The notes beneath the pieces are model-generated. The model ran no database searches. It had not been told where the DNA came from and saw only the letters and a program-made list of their open reading frames with translations. DNA of 64,000 nt from contig NZ_LT629791.1 in NCBI RefSeq assembly GCF_900105925.1, positions 744,001-808,000 of the forward strand, written 5' to 3'. The stretch comes from Jiangella alkaliphila. Lineage in GTDB: Bacteria > Actinomycetota > Actinomycetes > Jiangellales > Jiangellaceae. Position 1 is the first letter of the stretch. Each line of letters starts with the position of its first letter. The translations under genes and the position numbers were made by a program. Below, piece after piece: positions 25,155 through 34,044 of this stretch.

Positions 25155-26534
25155 TCACCCGGCGGCGCGGGCGAGGGCGTCGATGCCGCGGGCGACGTCG
25201 GTGTGGTCGGTGGACCAGTTGCTCACCGAGATGCGCAGCACCTCGCGGCCGCGCCAGCGCGAGCCGGTCATCCAGACGGCGCCGTCGGCCATCAGGCGCC
25301 GGCCGACCTCGCGGGTGCGGGCGTCGTCGGCGAAGGCGAGGCAGACCTGGGTGAAGACGACGTCGTTGACGACCTCTGCCCCGGCGACGTCGCGCCGGAT
25401 GCCGTCGGCGAACGCGGCGGCGTGCCCACACAGGCCCTCGACCAGCGCGGCCAGGCCGGACCGGCCGAGTGAGCGCAGCGCCGCCCACACCGGCACCGAC
25501 CGTGCCCGCCGCGACGTCTCGGGGACGCGCTCGTACGGCTCGAGGTAGGAGGCGTCGGTGAGCAGGTAGTCGCCGTGGTAGCTCATGGCCGAGCGCAGCG
25601 CCGCCGGGTCGCGGACCACCACGATGCCACTGTCGTAGGGCACGTTGAGGGTCTTGTGCGCGTCCGTCGCCCACGAGTCGGCCGCCTCGGCGCCCTCGAC
25701 CAGCCCGCGGGTCCGCGGCGACGCGGCCGCCCAGAGCCCGAACGCGCCGTCGACGTGGACCCAGGCGCCGGCGTCGTGTGCCATCGGAATGGTCTCGGTG
25801 AATGGGTCGAATCCGCCGGAGTGGATGTTGCCCGCCTGCAGGCTGACGATCACCGGCCCGCGCGGGCCGGAACGCAGCGCCGCCGCCAGCGCGTCGGGAC
25901 GCAGCCGTCCTTGGTCGTCGACGGCGACCGGCTCGGGCGCGCCGAGCCCGAGGTAGCGCAGCGCGACGTCGACGGAGTCGTGCCGCTCGGCGCCGACCAG
26001 CACACGGACGGACGGCGCACCGGCCAGCCCGCGCTGGGCCGCGTTCCAGCCGGCCCGGGCCAGGACGGCGTCGCGCGCGGCCGCCAGGCCGGCGAAGTTC
26101 GCCATCGTCCCGCCGGTGACGAAGCCGACCCCGGCGTCCGCGGGCAACCCGAGGACGTCCAGCAGCCAGGCCGCCGCGATGTCGTCGACGGCGGTGCCGG
26201 CCGGGCTCGCGGCCCGCAGCGCCGCGTTCTGGTCCCACGCGCTGACCAGCCAGTCGGCGGCCAACGCGGCCGGCAGGGTGCCGCCGATGACGAACCCGAA
26301 GAACCGGCCCGACGGCGTCGCCACCAGTCCCGGCTCCGCGGCGTCGGCGAGCAGCCGGACGACGTCGGCCGGGTCGGCCGGACCGTCGGGCAGCTCGCGG
26401 CCGAGCGCCGCGGCCACCGAGCCGGCGTCGGTCTTCGCACGCACGACCCGCTCGTCGAGCCCCTCCAGCCAGGCCCGCGCCCGCTCATGGGCGACGTCCA
26501 AGGCCGCGTCGAAGCTTTCGCGTGGAGCGCTCAT
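25155..26534 (-). CDS. PLP-dependent group II amino-acid decarboxylase-like enzyme
   Basis: 459 residues of aromatic-L-amino-acid decarboxylase type. PLP contacts are visible: FVTGGTMANFAGL (140-150), H185 in AERHDSVDVA stacking on the ring, D262 in WVHVDGAFG, and the Schiff-base lysine K294 in WATDAHKTLNVPYD. The N-terminal SGRFFGFVIGG is also typical. Many actinobacterial members are annotated simply as aspartate aminotransferase-family or tyrosine/tryptophan decarboxylase; the substrate is not predictable. AGGGG is 5 nt before the ATG. Confidence 0.88.
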   Translation of the reverse strand: MSAPRESFDAALDVAHERARAWLEGLDERVVRAKTDAGSVAAALGRELPDGPADPADVVRLLADAAEPGLVATPSGRFFGFVIGGTLPAALAADWLVSAWDQNAALRAASPAGTAVDDIAAAWLLDVLGLPADAGVGFVTGGTMANFAGLAAARDAVLARAGWNAAQRGLAGAPSVRVLVGAERHDSVDVALRYLGLGAPEPVAVDDQGRLRPDALAAALRSGPRGPVIVSLQAGNIHSGGFDPFTETIPMAHDAGAWVHVDGAFGLWAAASPRTRGLVEGAEAADSWATDAHKTLNVPYDSGIVVVRDPAALRSAMSYHGDYLLTDASYLEPYERVPETSRRARSVPVWAALRSLGRSGLAALVEGLCGHAAAFADGIRRDVAGAEVVNDVVFTQVCLAFADDARTREVGRRLMADGAVWMTGSRWRGREVLRISVSNWSTDHTDVARGIDALARAAG

Positions 26535-26561
26535 ACGGACCCCTGCCCGGCACCGTACACC

Positions 26562-28514
26562 TCACCCGGCGGCGTCGAGCGCGGCGAGATGCAGGGCGAC
26601 GGGGCCGGCGGTGAGGACGCCGCTCCCTGCCCCGGCCAGCTCGCCGGCCGCCGGCGCAAGCGCGGCCCGGGCCCGTGCCGCCAGCGCGTGGTCGCCGACC
26701 GCGATTGCCGCCCGTCCGGTCAGGCACCAGGACGCCTCGAACAGCAGGTCGTGCGGCGGTTCCGGCACCATCCGCAGCGCCGCGGCGGCGTCGGCCGGAC
26801 GGTCGCGGGCCAGCAGGACCAGCGGCCGCGCCCACGGCGCGTACGGGCCCCAGTCGGTGTCGTCGGCGAAGTCCAGGGGACGGTCGTGCCAGACCCGCAG
26901 GCACAGCAGGGCAAGCGGCAGCAGCCCGCGCTCCAGGCCCGGCATCCCGGCGCCCTCCAGCCGCTGCGCCGCCGCGCGGTAGGCGTCCTCGGCGTCGTCG
27001 ACGGCGGCGGCGCCACCGTCCGCGGCCAGCCGCATCGCCCGGTACCAGCGGGTGAACACGTCGACCAGCGGCCGCTCGTGCCGCCGCCCCAGGTCGTCGG
27101 CCGCGGCGGCGTGCTCGTCGGCGCCGGCGAAGTCGCCGAGGGCGGCGCGCGCCTGCACGCGGACCAGGCGGCCGAGGATCTCGAACGCCGACAGCCCATG
27201 CGTCTCGGACACCGCGACCAGCTCGGCGCCGATGCCGTCGCGCGCCGGCGCCAGACCGGCCCGCTGGAACGTCTGCAGGAACCGCGCGTTCAGTGCGAAG
27301 GCCAGCAGCGCGGGGTCGTGCAGGCGGCGGGCGATCCGCTCCGCCTCGGCGGCGGCCCCTGCCGGACGGGGTGAGCGGGCGCCGCGCGACTCCATCGCGA
27401 CGGTCGCCAGCAGCCGGGCGCGGGTGGACGGCGGGGTGGACGGCGGCAGCGCGGCCAGCGTCCGTTCCGCCGCCGCGACGACCTGGGCGGACCGGTCCGG
27501 ATGGTCCGAGCGGGTCCAGACGCCGGGCACGTCGTAGCTGCCGATGACCCGCGCGGTGAGCTCCGGGTCGCCCAGCTGCTCGGCGGCGGCGATCGCGGCG
27601 ACCCGCTGCTCCTGCGCCGCCGCCAGCCCGCGCCCGCCGGTGAGCGCGAGCGTCCGCAGCAGCCCGACGGTCGACTCCAGCCGGCCGGGCGCACCCGCGG
27701 CCACCGTCTGGTCGTACGCCGCGGCGGCATCGGCCCACACCCGCCCGACCGTGTCGACGGGCAGGTCCTGCCGGAGGATGTCCGTCTCCAGCGCCCGCAA
27801 CCGCGGCCCGGGATCCACGCCGAGCCGGTCGGTGAGCAGCGTCCGCGCCCGCCGCAGCACGTCCAGCGCGTCGGCCTGCCGCCCGGTGCGGTACAGCGCG
27901 AGCGCCAGCAGCCGCCATGCGTCCTCGCGCCACGGGTGCTCGGCGACGTGCGCGTCCAGGTCGGGGACGGCGTCGGCCGAGCGGCCCAGCGCCAGCAGCA
28001 TGTCGGCCCGCCGCTCCACCGCCGTGAGCCGCAGCTCGGTCAGACGGGTCCGCTCGACCGCCGCCCAGGAGGCCGCGGCGAAGTCGGCGTAGGCCGGGCC
28101 GCGCCACAGCGCGAGCGCGTCGTCCAGCAGCCGCAGGGCGTCGGCCGGCGCCGGCGCCGCGTCACCCGCCGCCTCGACCAGGGCCGCGAACCGCCACGCG
28201 TCGACGGCGTCCGCGCCGGCCCGCAGCGCGTAGCCCGGCCCCTCGGTGACCAGCAACGTCGCCGGCGAGCGCGGCGCCCGGTCCGGCTCCAGCGCCCGGC
28301 GCAGCGCGGCGACGAACGTGCGGACCGCGACGACGGCGCCGTCGGGCGGCGACTCCCAGAGGTCGGCGACGATCCGGTCCACCGGGACCACCCGGCCGCG
28401 CGCCGCGATCAGCCGGGCCAGAACCTCGCGGTGCCGCGGCCCCTTGAGGTCGACGGCCACGCCGTCGCCCGTCCACGCGACGACCGGGCCGAGCACGCCG
28501 AACCGCATGCTCAT
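26562..28514 (-). CDS. AfsR/SARP-type regulator with BTAD domain
   Basis: About 650 residues. An OmpR-like winged helix (MRFGVLGPVVAWTGDG to VPVDRIVADLWESPP, residues 3-75) is joined to a bacterial transcriptional activation domain (FAALVEAAG to RALETDILRQDLPVD, about 95-245). A long Ala-rich helical region with TPR character follows. The NB-ARC ATPase of AfsR is absent. The related SARPs activate secondary-metabolite genes, but here no biosynthetic cluster adjoins. Start: ATG 28514 or 28508, overlapped by an 11-bp-period repeat. It is divergent from the alpha/beta hydrolase. Confidence 0.85.
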   Translation of the reverse strand: MSMRFGVLGPVVAWTGDGVAVDLKGPRHREVLARLIAARGRVVPVDRIVADLWESPPDGAVVAVRTFVAALRRALEPDRAPRSPATLLVTEGPGYALRAGADAVDAWRFAALVEAAGDAAPAPADALRLLDDALALWRGPAYADFAAASWAAVERTRLTELRLTAVERRADMLLALGRSADAVPDLDAHVAEHPWREDAWRLLALALYRTGRQADALDVLRRARTLLTDRLGVDPGPRLRALETDILRQDLPVDTVGRVWADAAAAYDQTVAAGAPGRLESTVGLLRTLALTGGRGLAAAQEQRVAAIAAAEQLGDPELTARVIGSYDVPGVWTRSDHPDRSAQVVAAAERTLAALPPSTPPSTRARLLATVAMESRGARSPRPAGAAAEAERIARRLHDPALLAFALNARFLQTFQRAGLAPARDGIGAELVAVSETHGLSAFEILGRLVRVQARAALGDFAGADEHAAAADDLGRRHERPLVDVFTRWYRAMRLAADGGAAAVDDAEDAYRAAAQRLEGAGMPGLERGLLPLALLCLRVWHDRPLDFADDTDWGPYAPWARPLVLLARDRPADAAAALRMVPEPPHDLLFEASWCLTGRAAIAVGDHALAARARAALAPAAGELAGAGSGVLTAGPVALHLAALDAAG

Positions 28515-28527
28515 CGAACGCTCATCG
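28509..28527. promoter_or_regulatory. 11-bp-period direct repeat at the BTAD gene start
   Basis: GCTCATCG occurs at 28509-28516 and again at 28520-28527. SARP-type winged helices bind direct repeats with about 11-bp periodicity, so this could be an autoregulatory site lying over the start codon. With two copies only, chance is possible. Confidence 0.3.
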
Positions 28528-28574
28528 GCGGGCCGGAGGCTGGACACGTCACCACCTTCGTCCAGAGGAGAGTC

Positions 28575-29450
28575 ATGCCGCCCACCATCCCCGACTTCGA
28601 GCACCGGCGCGTCACCGTCACCGACGGCGTCGCGCTGAACGTCGCCGTCGCCGGCACCGGCCGCCCGGTCGTGCTGCTGCACGGGTTCCCGCAGACCCAC
28701 CTGATGTGGCGGCACGTCGCGGCCGATCTGGCCGCCGACCACGCCGTCATCGTCCCGGACCTACGCGGCTACGGCGGCAGCGACAAGCCCGCCGAGACCG
28801 GCGACGGCACCTACTCCAAGCGGACCATGGCGGCCGACGTCGTCGCGCTGGCCGCGGCGCTCGGGCACGAGCGGTTCGCTCTGGCCGGCCACGACCGTGG
28901 CGCCCTGGTGGCGTTCCGCGCCGGGCTGGACCACCCGGACCACGTCACGCACCTCGCCGTCCTCGACGTGCTGCCGACGCTGGACATGTGGGACGTGCTG
29001 CACGGCGCCTCGGCAGTGGTCGCGTTCCACCTGTACCTGATGGCGCAGCCGCCCGGCCTGCCGGAACGCCTGATCGCCGCGTCGGCGGACGAGTTCTTCG
29101 GGTACTTCCTCGACCAGTGGGGCGCCCGGCCGGAGGCGATCCCGGCCGACGTGCGGGCCGAGTACCTGCGGGCGTCCGCGGCCGCCGTCCCGTCGATCGT
29201 GGCCGACTACCGCGCCTCCGCCGGCATCGACGTCGAGCACGACGCCGCGGACCGGGCGGCCGGGCGGCGCCTGCCGATGCCGGTCACCGTCGTCCAGCAG
29301 GACTGGGGCGCGGCGCTCGGCTACGACGCGGCCGGGCTGTGGAAGGCGTGGGCGCCGGACCTGCGGCACACCACCACGACCGCGGGTCACTTCATGGCCG
29401 AGGAGGCGCCGGGCGCGATCGTCGCCGAGCTGCGCGACCTGCTGCGGTAG
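28575..29450 (+). CDS. Alpha/beta hydrolase, haloacetate dehalogenase/epoxide hydrolase-like
   Basis: 291 residues. The oxyanion motif is LLHGFPQTHLMWR and the nucleophile elbow GHDRGA holds D107. An aspartate nucleophile is characteristic of haloalkane or haloacetate dehalogenases and epoxide hydrolases. The catalytic histidine lies in TTAGHFMAEEAP near the C-terminus, and PDLRGYGGSDKP is also conserved. The HxMAEEAP ending is like fluoroacetate dehalogenases. AGAGGAG lies 5 nt before the ATG. The last 64 bp overlap the convergent DUF1772 gene. Confidence 0.87.
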   Translation: MPPTIPDFEHRRVTVTDGVALNVAVAGTGRPVVLLHGFPQTHLMWRHVAADLAADHAVIVPDLRGYGGSDKPAETGDGTYSKRTMAADVVALAAALGHERFALAGHDRGALVAFRAGLDHPDHVTHLAVLDVLPTLDMWDVLHGASAVVAFHLYLMAQPPGLPERLIAASADEFFGYFLDQWGARPEAIPADVRAEYLRASAAAVPSIVADYRASAGIDVEHDAADRAAGRRLPMPVTVVQQDWGAALGYDAAGLWKAWAPDLRHTTTTAGHFMAEEAPGAIVAELRDLLR

Positions 29451-29953
29451 ATACGTCCCAAGTCGTGGACGGCGGCGACCGCGAGCCCGAACGCAACGGT
29501 CGACGCGATCGTCCGGACCAGATTCCACGCCACCCATGGGTCCTCGTAGTCGGCGCGGACGGCCGCCGGGTCGGCGATCGTCGTCGGCGCCCCCGCGGCG
29601 GCCAGCTCGTCGTTGAGCGGGACGCTGACCCCCATGGTCAGCAGGAAGCCGCCGACGGCGTAGGTCAGCGCGGCGGCCGCCAGCAGGACGGTCGCCCGCG
29701 ACGGCCGGCGGCGCACGCCGAGCAGGGCGGCCGCGGCCGTCGCGATCAGCGCGCCGAAGAAGCTCGGCGCGAAGCCGGCGTTGCGGACGTTGGCGTTGAT
29801 CGCCTGCATCGCGGCGATGAAGGTCCGGTCGTCGGTGTCGGCCAGTCCGACCATCACCGAGCAGGCGTAGGCGTAGAAGAAGCCGGCAATCAGGCCGAGC
29901 AGCAGCACGGCGACGATGGCGGTGGCCAACTGGCCACGGGTTGAGTTCGTCAT
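29387..29953 (-). CDS. DUF1772 (anthrone oxygenase-like) membrane protein
   Basis: 188 residues with four hydrophobic segments (about 8-30, 60-78, 88-108 and 142-160). The features are those of DUF1772: GLIAGFFYAYACSVM, AMQAINANVRN, GVSVPLNDELA and WVAWNLVRT. Some members are linked to anthrone oxygenation, but most are uncharacterised. The ATG is part of the shared 33-bp palindrome, and the -10 lies 6 nt upstream, so the transcript is probably leaderless and controlled by the divergent TetR protein. Confidence 0.85.
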   Translation of the reverse strand: MTNSTRGQLATAIVAVLLLGLIAGFFYAYACSVMVGLADTDDRTFIAAMQAINANVRNAGFAPSFFGALIATAAAALLGVRRRPSRATVLLAAAALTYAVGGFLLTMGVSVPLNDELAAAGAPTTIADPAAVRADYEDPWVAWNLVRTIASTVAFGLAVAAVHDLGRIYRSRSRSSATIAPGASSAMK

Positions 29954-29983
29954 GTCCGAACCGTACGGTACGGTTCGGACATG
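29951..29983. promoter_or_regulatory. 33-bp perfect palindrome: shared promoter-operator of DUF1772 and tetR
   Basis: The whole 27-bp intergenic region plus both ATG codons is a perfect dyad centred on base 29967; the left arm is CATGTCCGAACCGTAC. Mirror-image TACGGT hexamers (29969-29974 on plus, 29965-29960 on minus) each lie 6 nt from a start codon. A TetR dimer bound here would silence both genes. Confidence 0.85.
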
Positions 29984-30631
29984 GCGACATCCGGAGGAAC
30001 CCCGAGAACGACCCCGAGATCCACCGCTCGGGGGCAGGCCCGGGAGGACGCGATCCTGCAGGCGGCCGGTGTCGTCCTCGAGCGCGACGGCGCCGCCGCG
30101 CTGTCCACCCGGCGGGTCGCGGAGCAGGCCCGGGCGTCGAAGGAGACGATCTACGCGCGCTTCGGCAGCCGGCGCGGGCTGCTCGAGGCGCTGGTCCTGC
30201 AGCAGTCGACGGCGACGAACGACCTGCTGCGCGCCGCGCTCGATGCGCCCGCCGACCGGCCGGTCCGCCCCGTTCTCGAGGACGCCGTGGCGGGGTTGCT
30301 GACGCTGCTCACAGGGGCGCGCTCGCTCGCGCTCAACCGGGCCGCGATCGCCGGCGTCCCCGCCGACACCGACCTCGCCGAGGTCCTGTACCAGCGCGGC
30401 CGGGCCACCACCGGGCCGTTGTTCGAGGCGCTGCTGGCCCGCGCCACCGCGTCGGGCGAGCTGGACTGCCCCGACCCGGCCGAGGCGTTCGGCGTCCTGT
30501 TCGGCCTCGCGGTGCGCGACGCTCAGATCACCGCGCTGCTCGGCGGCGGACCGGCGTGGACGCGGCCGATGGCGGAGGCGCGGGCGACTCAGGCGGTCGC
30601 GCTGTTCTACCGGCTCTACGCGGGCCGGTGA
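29981..30631 (+). CDS. TetR-family transcriptional regulator
   Basis: 216 residues. The N-terminal HTH (REDAILQAAGVVLERDGAAAL, then STRRVAEQARASKETIYARFGS) spans about 21-67, and the C-terminal ligand domain is of the AefR-like type. The first 20 residues are Thr/Arg-rich and disordered. The ATG lies in the palindrome shared with the divergent DUF1772 gene, so autoregulation and control of that gene are very likely. The ligand is unknown. Confidence 0.92.
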   Translation: MATSGGTPRTTPRSTARGQAREDAILQAAGVVLERDGAAALSTRRVAEQARASKETIYARFGSRRGLLEALVLQQSTATNDLLRAALDAPADRPVRPVLEDAVAGLLTLLTGARSLALNRAAIAGVPADTDLAEVLYQRGRATTGPLFEALLARATASGELDCPDPAEAFGVLFGLAVRDAQITALLGGGPAWTRPMAEARATQAVALFYRLYAGR

Positions 30632-30663
30632 TGCTGTCGGTGCCGGCGGCTAGCGTGCGCACC

Positions 30664-31395
30664 ATGCCGAGCGACCTCTGCTGCCCCATCGTCGAACTGC
30701 GGCAGTACACCGTGTACCCGGAGCGCCGCGACGACCTCATCACACTGTTCGACCGCGAGCTCGTCGAGTCGCAGGAGGTGCTCGGCATGCGGCTGATCGG
30801 CCAGTTCCGCAACCTCGACGCGCCGGGCCGGTTCGTCTGGATCCGCGGCTTCGCCGACATGGCGACACGGCACGAGGCACTGACGGCGTTCTACACCGGG
30901 CCGGTCTGGAAAGAGCACGCCGCGGCTGCCAACGTCACCATGATCGACATCGACGACGTCCACCTGCTGCACCCGGCCGGCGCCGGGTCGGGCTTCCCGT
31001 TCCCCGGCGTCGGCGGCGACGTCGCGTCGGCGCGGCCACCCGCGGGGGCGACCCTGACGCCGTCATCGCTGGTGAGCGTGGTCGTCTACCCGGTCGTCGG
31101 CGACCTGCGGGCGTTCGGCCGGTTCTTCGCCGCGGAGGTCGAGCCGGCGCTCGGTGTCACCCCGCTGGCCCGGCTCGAGACCGACACCTCGCCGAACACC
31201 TTCCCGTCGCTGCCGGTCCGCGCGGGCGTCAACGTCTTCGCGTGGGCCGCCCGCTTCGACGACGCGCCCGCGCACGCCGTCCACCTCGCCGAGTGGGAGC
31301 GGCAGACCGCTCTGCGGGCCGAGCTGGACCGTCGGCTGTCCGCGCCGCCGGTCACGCTGCGGCTCGCGCCGACGGCGCGGTCGCTGCTGCGCTAA
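30664..31395 (+). CDS. NIPSNAP-family protein
   Basis: 243 residues with two ferredoxin-like halves. The first begins IVELRQYTVYPERRDDLITLFD, the typical NIPSNAP opening, with GQFRNLDAPGRFVWIRGF; the second starts near LVSVVVYPVVGD. The family's role is unclear. I chose ATG 30664 because TAGCGT at 30651-30656 sits 7 nt before it, which fits a leaderless start; ATG 30631, which overlaps the tetR stop, would add an unconserved LSVPAASVRT extension. The 3' end overlaps the convergent LuxR gene by 4 nt. Confidence 0.82.
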   Translation: MPSDLCCPIVELRQYTVYPERRDDLITLFDRELVESQEVLGMRLIGQFRNLDAPGRFVWIRGFADMATRHEALTAFYTGPVWKEHAAAANVTMIDIDDVHLLHPAGAGSGFPFPGVGGDVASARPPAGATLTPSSLVSVVVYPVVGDLRAFGRFFAAEVEPALGVTPLARLETDTSPNTFPSLPVRAGVNVFAWAARFDDAPAHAVHLAEWERQTALRAELDRRLSAPPVTLRLAPTARSLLR

Positions 31396-32453
31396 CCGGG
31401 CTCGCCGAGGTAGATGCGCGCCACCAGCTCGCCCCTGGACGACGCCCCGGTCTTGTCGAAGATCGACTTGAGGTGGTCCTGGACGGTGTACGGCGACAGG
31501 TGCAGGTCGGCGGCGATGCGTTGCGTCGGCCGGCCCTGGGCGATCAGCCCGGTGATGACCCGCTCGCGCTCGGTCAGGCCGTAGACGTCGGCGATCAACG
31601 GCGCCAGCTCGCGAGGGCCGGCGGCCTGCAGCGCCACGGTGACCTGCCGATCGCCCGGATCCAGCAGCGACGCGCGCAGGCTCACCCAGCGTCCGGAGCG
31701 GGTCCGGGCCCGCCCGTAGGCGGCGCGGCCGGGCGACGCCGACGCCGCGCCGAGCCGGGCCCGGCTCACCACCGCCCGCACGGCGACCGGCAGCTCCCGC
31801 GGGCCGGCGCCGGCCACCCGCAGATCGTCCAGCCAGCGCTCGGCCGCCGGATCGGACCCCGTTACGGTCATCTCCGCGCCGACGACGAGCATGCCGGTGT
31901 CGTCGTCCGGCGCCGCGTCGGTCGCCGCGACGAGCAGGGCCCGCTGGACGCCCTCGGCGAGGACCCGGGACAGCGCTGCGACGAACCCGACCTCGCGCAG
32001 CGTGAACCACGGATCGCCCGCCTCGCGCAGCAACGTGACGGCGCCCCAGGTGCCGGTCTCGCCCACGAGCACGGCCCGCAGCTCGTCGCCGAACCCGGCC
32101 GGCCGGCGCAGCTCGCGTTGCCGCAGGCTCCGGTCCAGCTCGCCCCCGGTGGCGGCGCTGAGGCTGGCCGCGGGGATCGGCTGCCGGACGAGCTGGGCGT
32201 AGGTGTTGACGTCGGACTCGAGCAGCTCGATCTCGGCCAGCCGGGTCCGGCTGTGCGCGGGCAGGCCGTCGACGACCACCTCGCCGGTGGGCAGCAGCGA
32301 CGCGGGATCCATCGTCAGCACGCAGACCCCGGCGAACGGCACCGAGCGGCGGATCACCTCGGCGGCCCGCAGCGAGAAGTCGCCGACGCCGAGGCCGTCG
32401 TCCAGCAAGGTCGTGAGGTCGCGACGCGCGCGTGCGACCGGCAAGGTGGCCAC
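31392..32453 (-). CDS. LuxR-family regulator with GAF-like sensor domain
   Basis: 353 residues. The N-terminal two-thirds resembles a GAF-type sensor (SVPFAGVCVLTMDPASLLPTG to LREVGFVAALSRVLAEG). The C-terminal LuxR HTH (LTERERVITGLIAQGRPTQRI, then YTVQDHLKSIFDKTGASSRGEL) lies at about 290-345. There is no receiver aspartate, so it is not a response regulator. TAGCCT (32465-32460 on the minus strand) lies 6 nt before the GTG start, suggesting a leaderless mRNA. It is divergent from an FAD oxidoreductase, its probable target. Confidence 0.87.
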   Translation of the reverse strand: MATLPVARARRDLTTLLDDGLGVGDFSLRAAEVIRRSVPFAGVCVLTMDPASLLPTGEVVVDGLPAHSRTRLAEIELLESDVNTYAQLVRQPIPAASLSAATGGELDRSLRQRELRRPAGFGDELRAVLVGETGTWGAVTLLREAGDPWFTLREVGFVAALSRVLAEGVQRALLVAATDAAPDDDTGMLVVGAEMTVTGSDPAAERWLDDLRVAGAGPRELPVAVRAVVSRARLGAASASPGRAAYGRARTRSGRWVSLRASLLDPGDRQVTVALQAAGPRELAPLIADVYGLTERERVITGLIAQGRPTQRIAADLHLSPYTVQDHLKSIFDKTGASSRGELVARIYLGEPG

Positions 32454-32520
32454 GTCGCCAGGCTAGCTCGCCCAGGAATCTGGGATGGGCGCCCGCCGCC
32501 GGCCACGTCAGAGTGGAGTG

Positions 32521-33873
32521 ATGGACGAACGTGACGTGCCGTGGGCGGACCTGCCGCGGCTCGACGGCGACCTGCTGCGGTCGGAGTACGCGCGGGCGCT
32601 GGCCGCCGACGACTTCGGGCACCTGGTGTCACGCAGGCCGCTGGCGGTGCTGCGGCCAGGCTCGGTCGCCGACGTCGCGGCGGTCGTCCGCTGGGCCGGT
32701 GACCACGGACTCCAGGTGGCCGCCCGCGGGCAGGGGCACTCGGTCTACGGACGGGCGCAAGTGGCGGACGGCATCGTGGTCGACACGCGACCGTTCGACG
32801 CCGTCCGGCTGCGCGACGACGGCAACATCGAGGTGGGCGCCGGTGCGACCTGGCGCGACGTCGCCGCCACGGCTCTGCGCGCCGGGCTGACCCCGGCCGT
32901 CCTGCTGAACTACCTGGACCTCTCTATCGGCGGCACGGTGTCGGTCGGCGGGGTCGGCGGGACGTCGCACCGGCACGGCCTGGTGACCGACACCGTCACG
33001 GAGCTCGACGTCGTCACCGGCGAGGGCAAGGTCCTCACCTGCTCGCGCGACGAGAACGCCGAGCTGTTCGACCACGTGCGGGCCGGACTCGGGCAGTTCG
33101 GCATCATCACCCGCGCGGTGCTGTCCCTGATTCCGGCGCCCGCCCGGGTGCGCAGGTTCACGCTGCGCTACGCCGGCCTCGCCGAGCTGGCCGCCGACCA
33201 GGAGCTGCTGCTGCGCACCGGGCGCGCGGACCACCTGCAGGGCGCGGCCGTCCGCGCGGACGGCGGCTGGCACTACCAGCTGGAGCTGGCCGCCTTCCAC
33301 GCGCCGGGACGGGAGCCCGACGACGCGGACGTGCTCGCCGACCTCGCCGAGCTCCGGCCCGACGCGCAGGTCGAGGACGTGTCGTACCGCGAGCACCTGG
33401 AGGCGTTCGACCGGTTCACGGCGCTGCTGCGGTCGACCGGCGAGTGGTCCGGCCCGCATCCGTGGCTGCTGACGTTCCTGCCGGGCTCGGCCGCGGTGCA
33501 AACGGCACGGGGCATCCTCGACGACCTCACCGCCGACGACCTCGGCGACCACGGCCGCGTCCTCTTCTACCCGCTGAGCACGGATGCGATCGCGACGCCG
33601 CTCGCGCGGCTCCCCGACGAGCCGGTCGTCTACTCATTCAACCTCGTCCGCTTCGCCTCGCGGCCCGACGCCGGTAGGGCCGCGGCCATGGTCCGGCAGA
33701 ACCACGAGGTGTACGGACGGGTCCGGGCGGCCGGCGGCACGCTGTATCCGGTCAGCGCCCTGGACGTTCCTCTGGAAGAGCACCTCGGCGAGCGGTGGGC
33801 GGACTGGCGGCGGTGGAAGGAGCGGGCCGACCCGCTCGGCGTCCTCACGCCGGGATACCGGCCGCCGGCCTGA
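32521..33873 (+). CDS. FAD-binding oxidoreductase, cytokinin dehydrogenase-like
   Basis: 450 residues. The PCMH FAD domain (about 45-215) contains AARGQGHSVYGRAQV, whose histidine is the usual site of covalent FAD in cytokinin dehydrogenases, and GGTVSVGGVGGTSHRHG. The C-terminal domain is of cytokinin-dehydrogenase type (HPWLLTFLPGSAA, RWADWRRWKERADPLGVLTPG). Family members oxidise N6-substituted adenines, but other amine or alcohol substrates are possible. The start is ATG 32521; CAGAGT lies 6 nt before it and there is no convincing ribosome-binding site. No signal peptide. Confidence 0.83.
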   Translation: MDERDVPWADLPRLDGDLLRSEYARALAADDFGHLVSRRPLAVLRPGSVADVAAVVRWAGDHGLQVAARGQGHSVYGRAQVADGIVVDTRPFDAVRLRDDGNIEVGAGATWRDVAATALRAGLTPAVLLNYLDLSIGGTVSVGGVGGTSHRHGLVTDTVTELDVVTGEGKVLTCSRDENAELFDHVRAGLGQFGIITRAVLSLIPAPARVRRFTLRYAGLAELAADQELLLRTGRADHLQGAAVRADGGWHYQLELAAFHAPGREPDDADVLADLAELRPDAQVEDVSYREHLEAFDRFTALLRSTGEWSGPHPWLLTFLPGSAAVQTARGILDDLTADDLGDHGRVLFYPLSTDAIATPLARLPDEPVVYSFNLVRFASRPDAGRAAAMVRQNHEVYGRVRAAGGTLYPVSALDVPLEEHLGERWADWRRWKERADPLGVLTPGYRPPA

Positions 33874-33879
33874 GACCGA

Positions 33880-34008
33880 TTGGACCAGTTGCGGCACGAC
33901 TCGGCGGAATGGGCACTGGCCTGCGGCATCATCGCCCGGAAGTGCGGACGACTGGTCTAATGCAGGTTCGCCGCCGCTCTGGTGCGGTCCAGCGCCACGG
34001 ACTATAAA
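33880..34008 (+). promoter_or_regulatory. DasR/NagR-like operators and promoter of the amino-sugar operon
   Basis: CTGGTCTAATGCAG (33952-33965) and CTGGTGCGGTCCAG (33979-33992) both fit CTGGT-N4-nnCAG and are 27 bp apart. The known DasR element is an inverted repeat CTGGT-N4-ACCAG. A third half-site, TTGGACCAGT, lies at 33880-33889. TATAAA at 34003-34008 is a good -10, with TGGTGC 17 nt upstream inside the second site. Confidence 0.6.
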
Positions 34009-34044
34009 GGTGCGCACCTCACCTCACGTCGAGGAGCGCATGAC

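Noticed and set aside
26485-28107. 540-codon minus-strand frame in the BTAD gene region
   Set aside because: Arg/Gly/Ala-rich, no domain; the overlapping frame has the OmpR-like and BTAD motifs.
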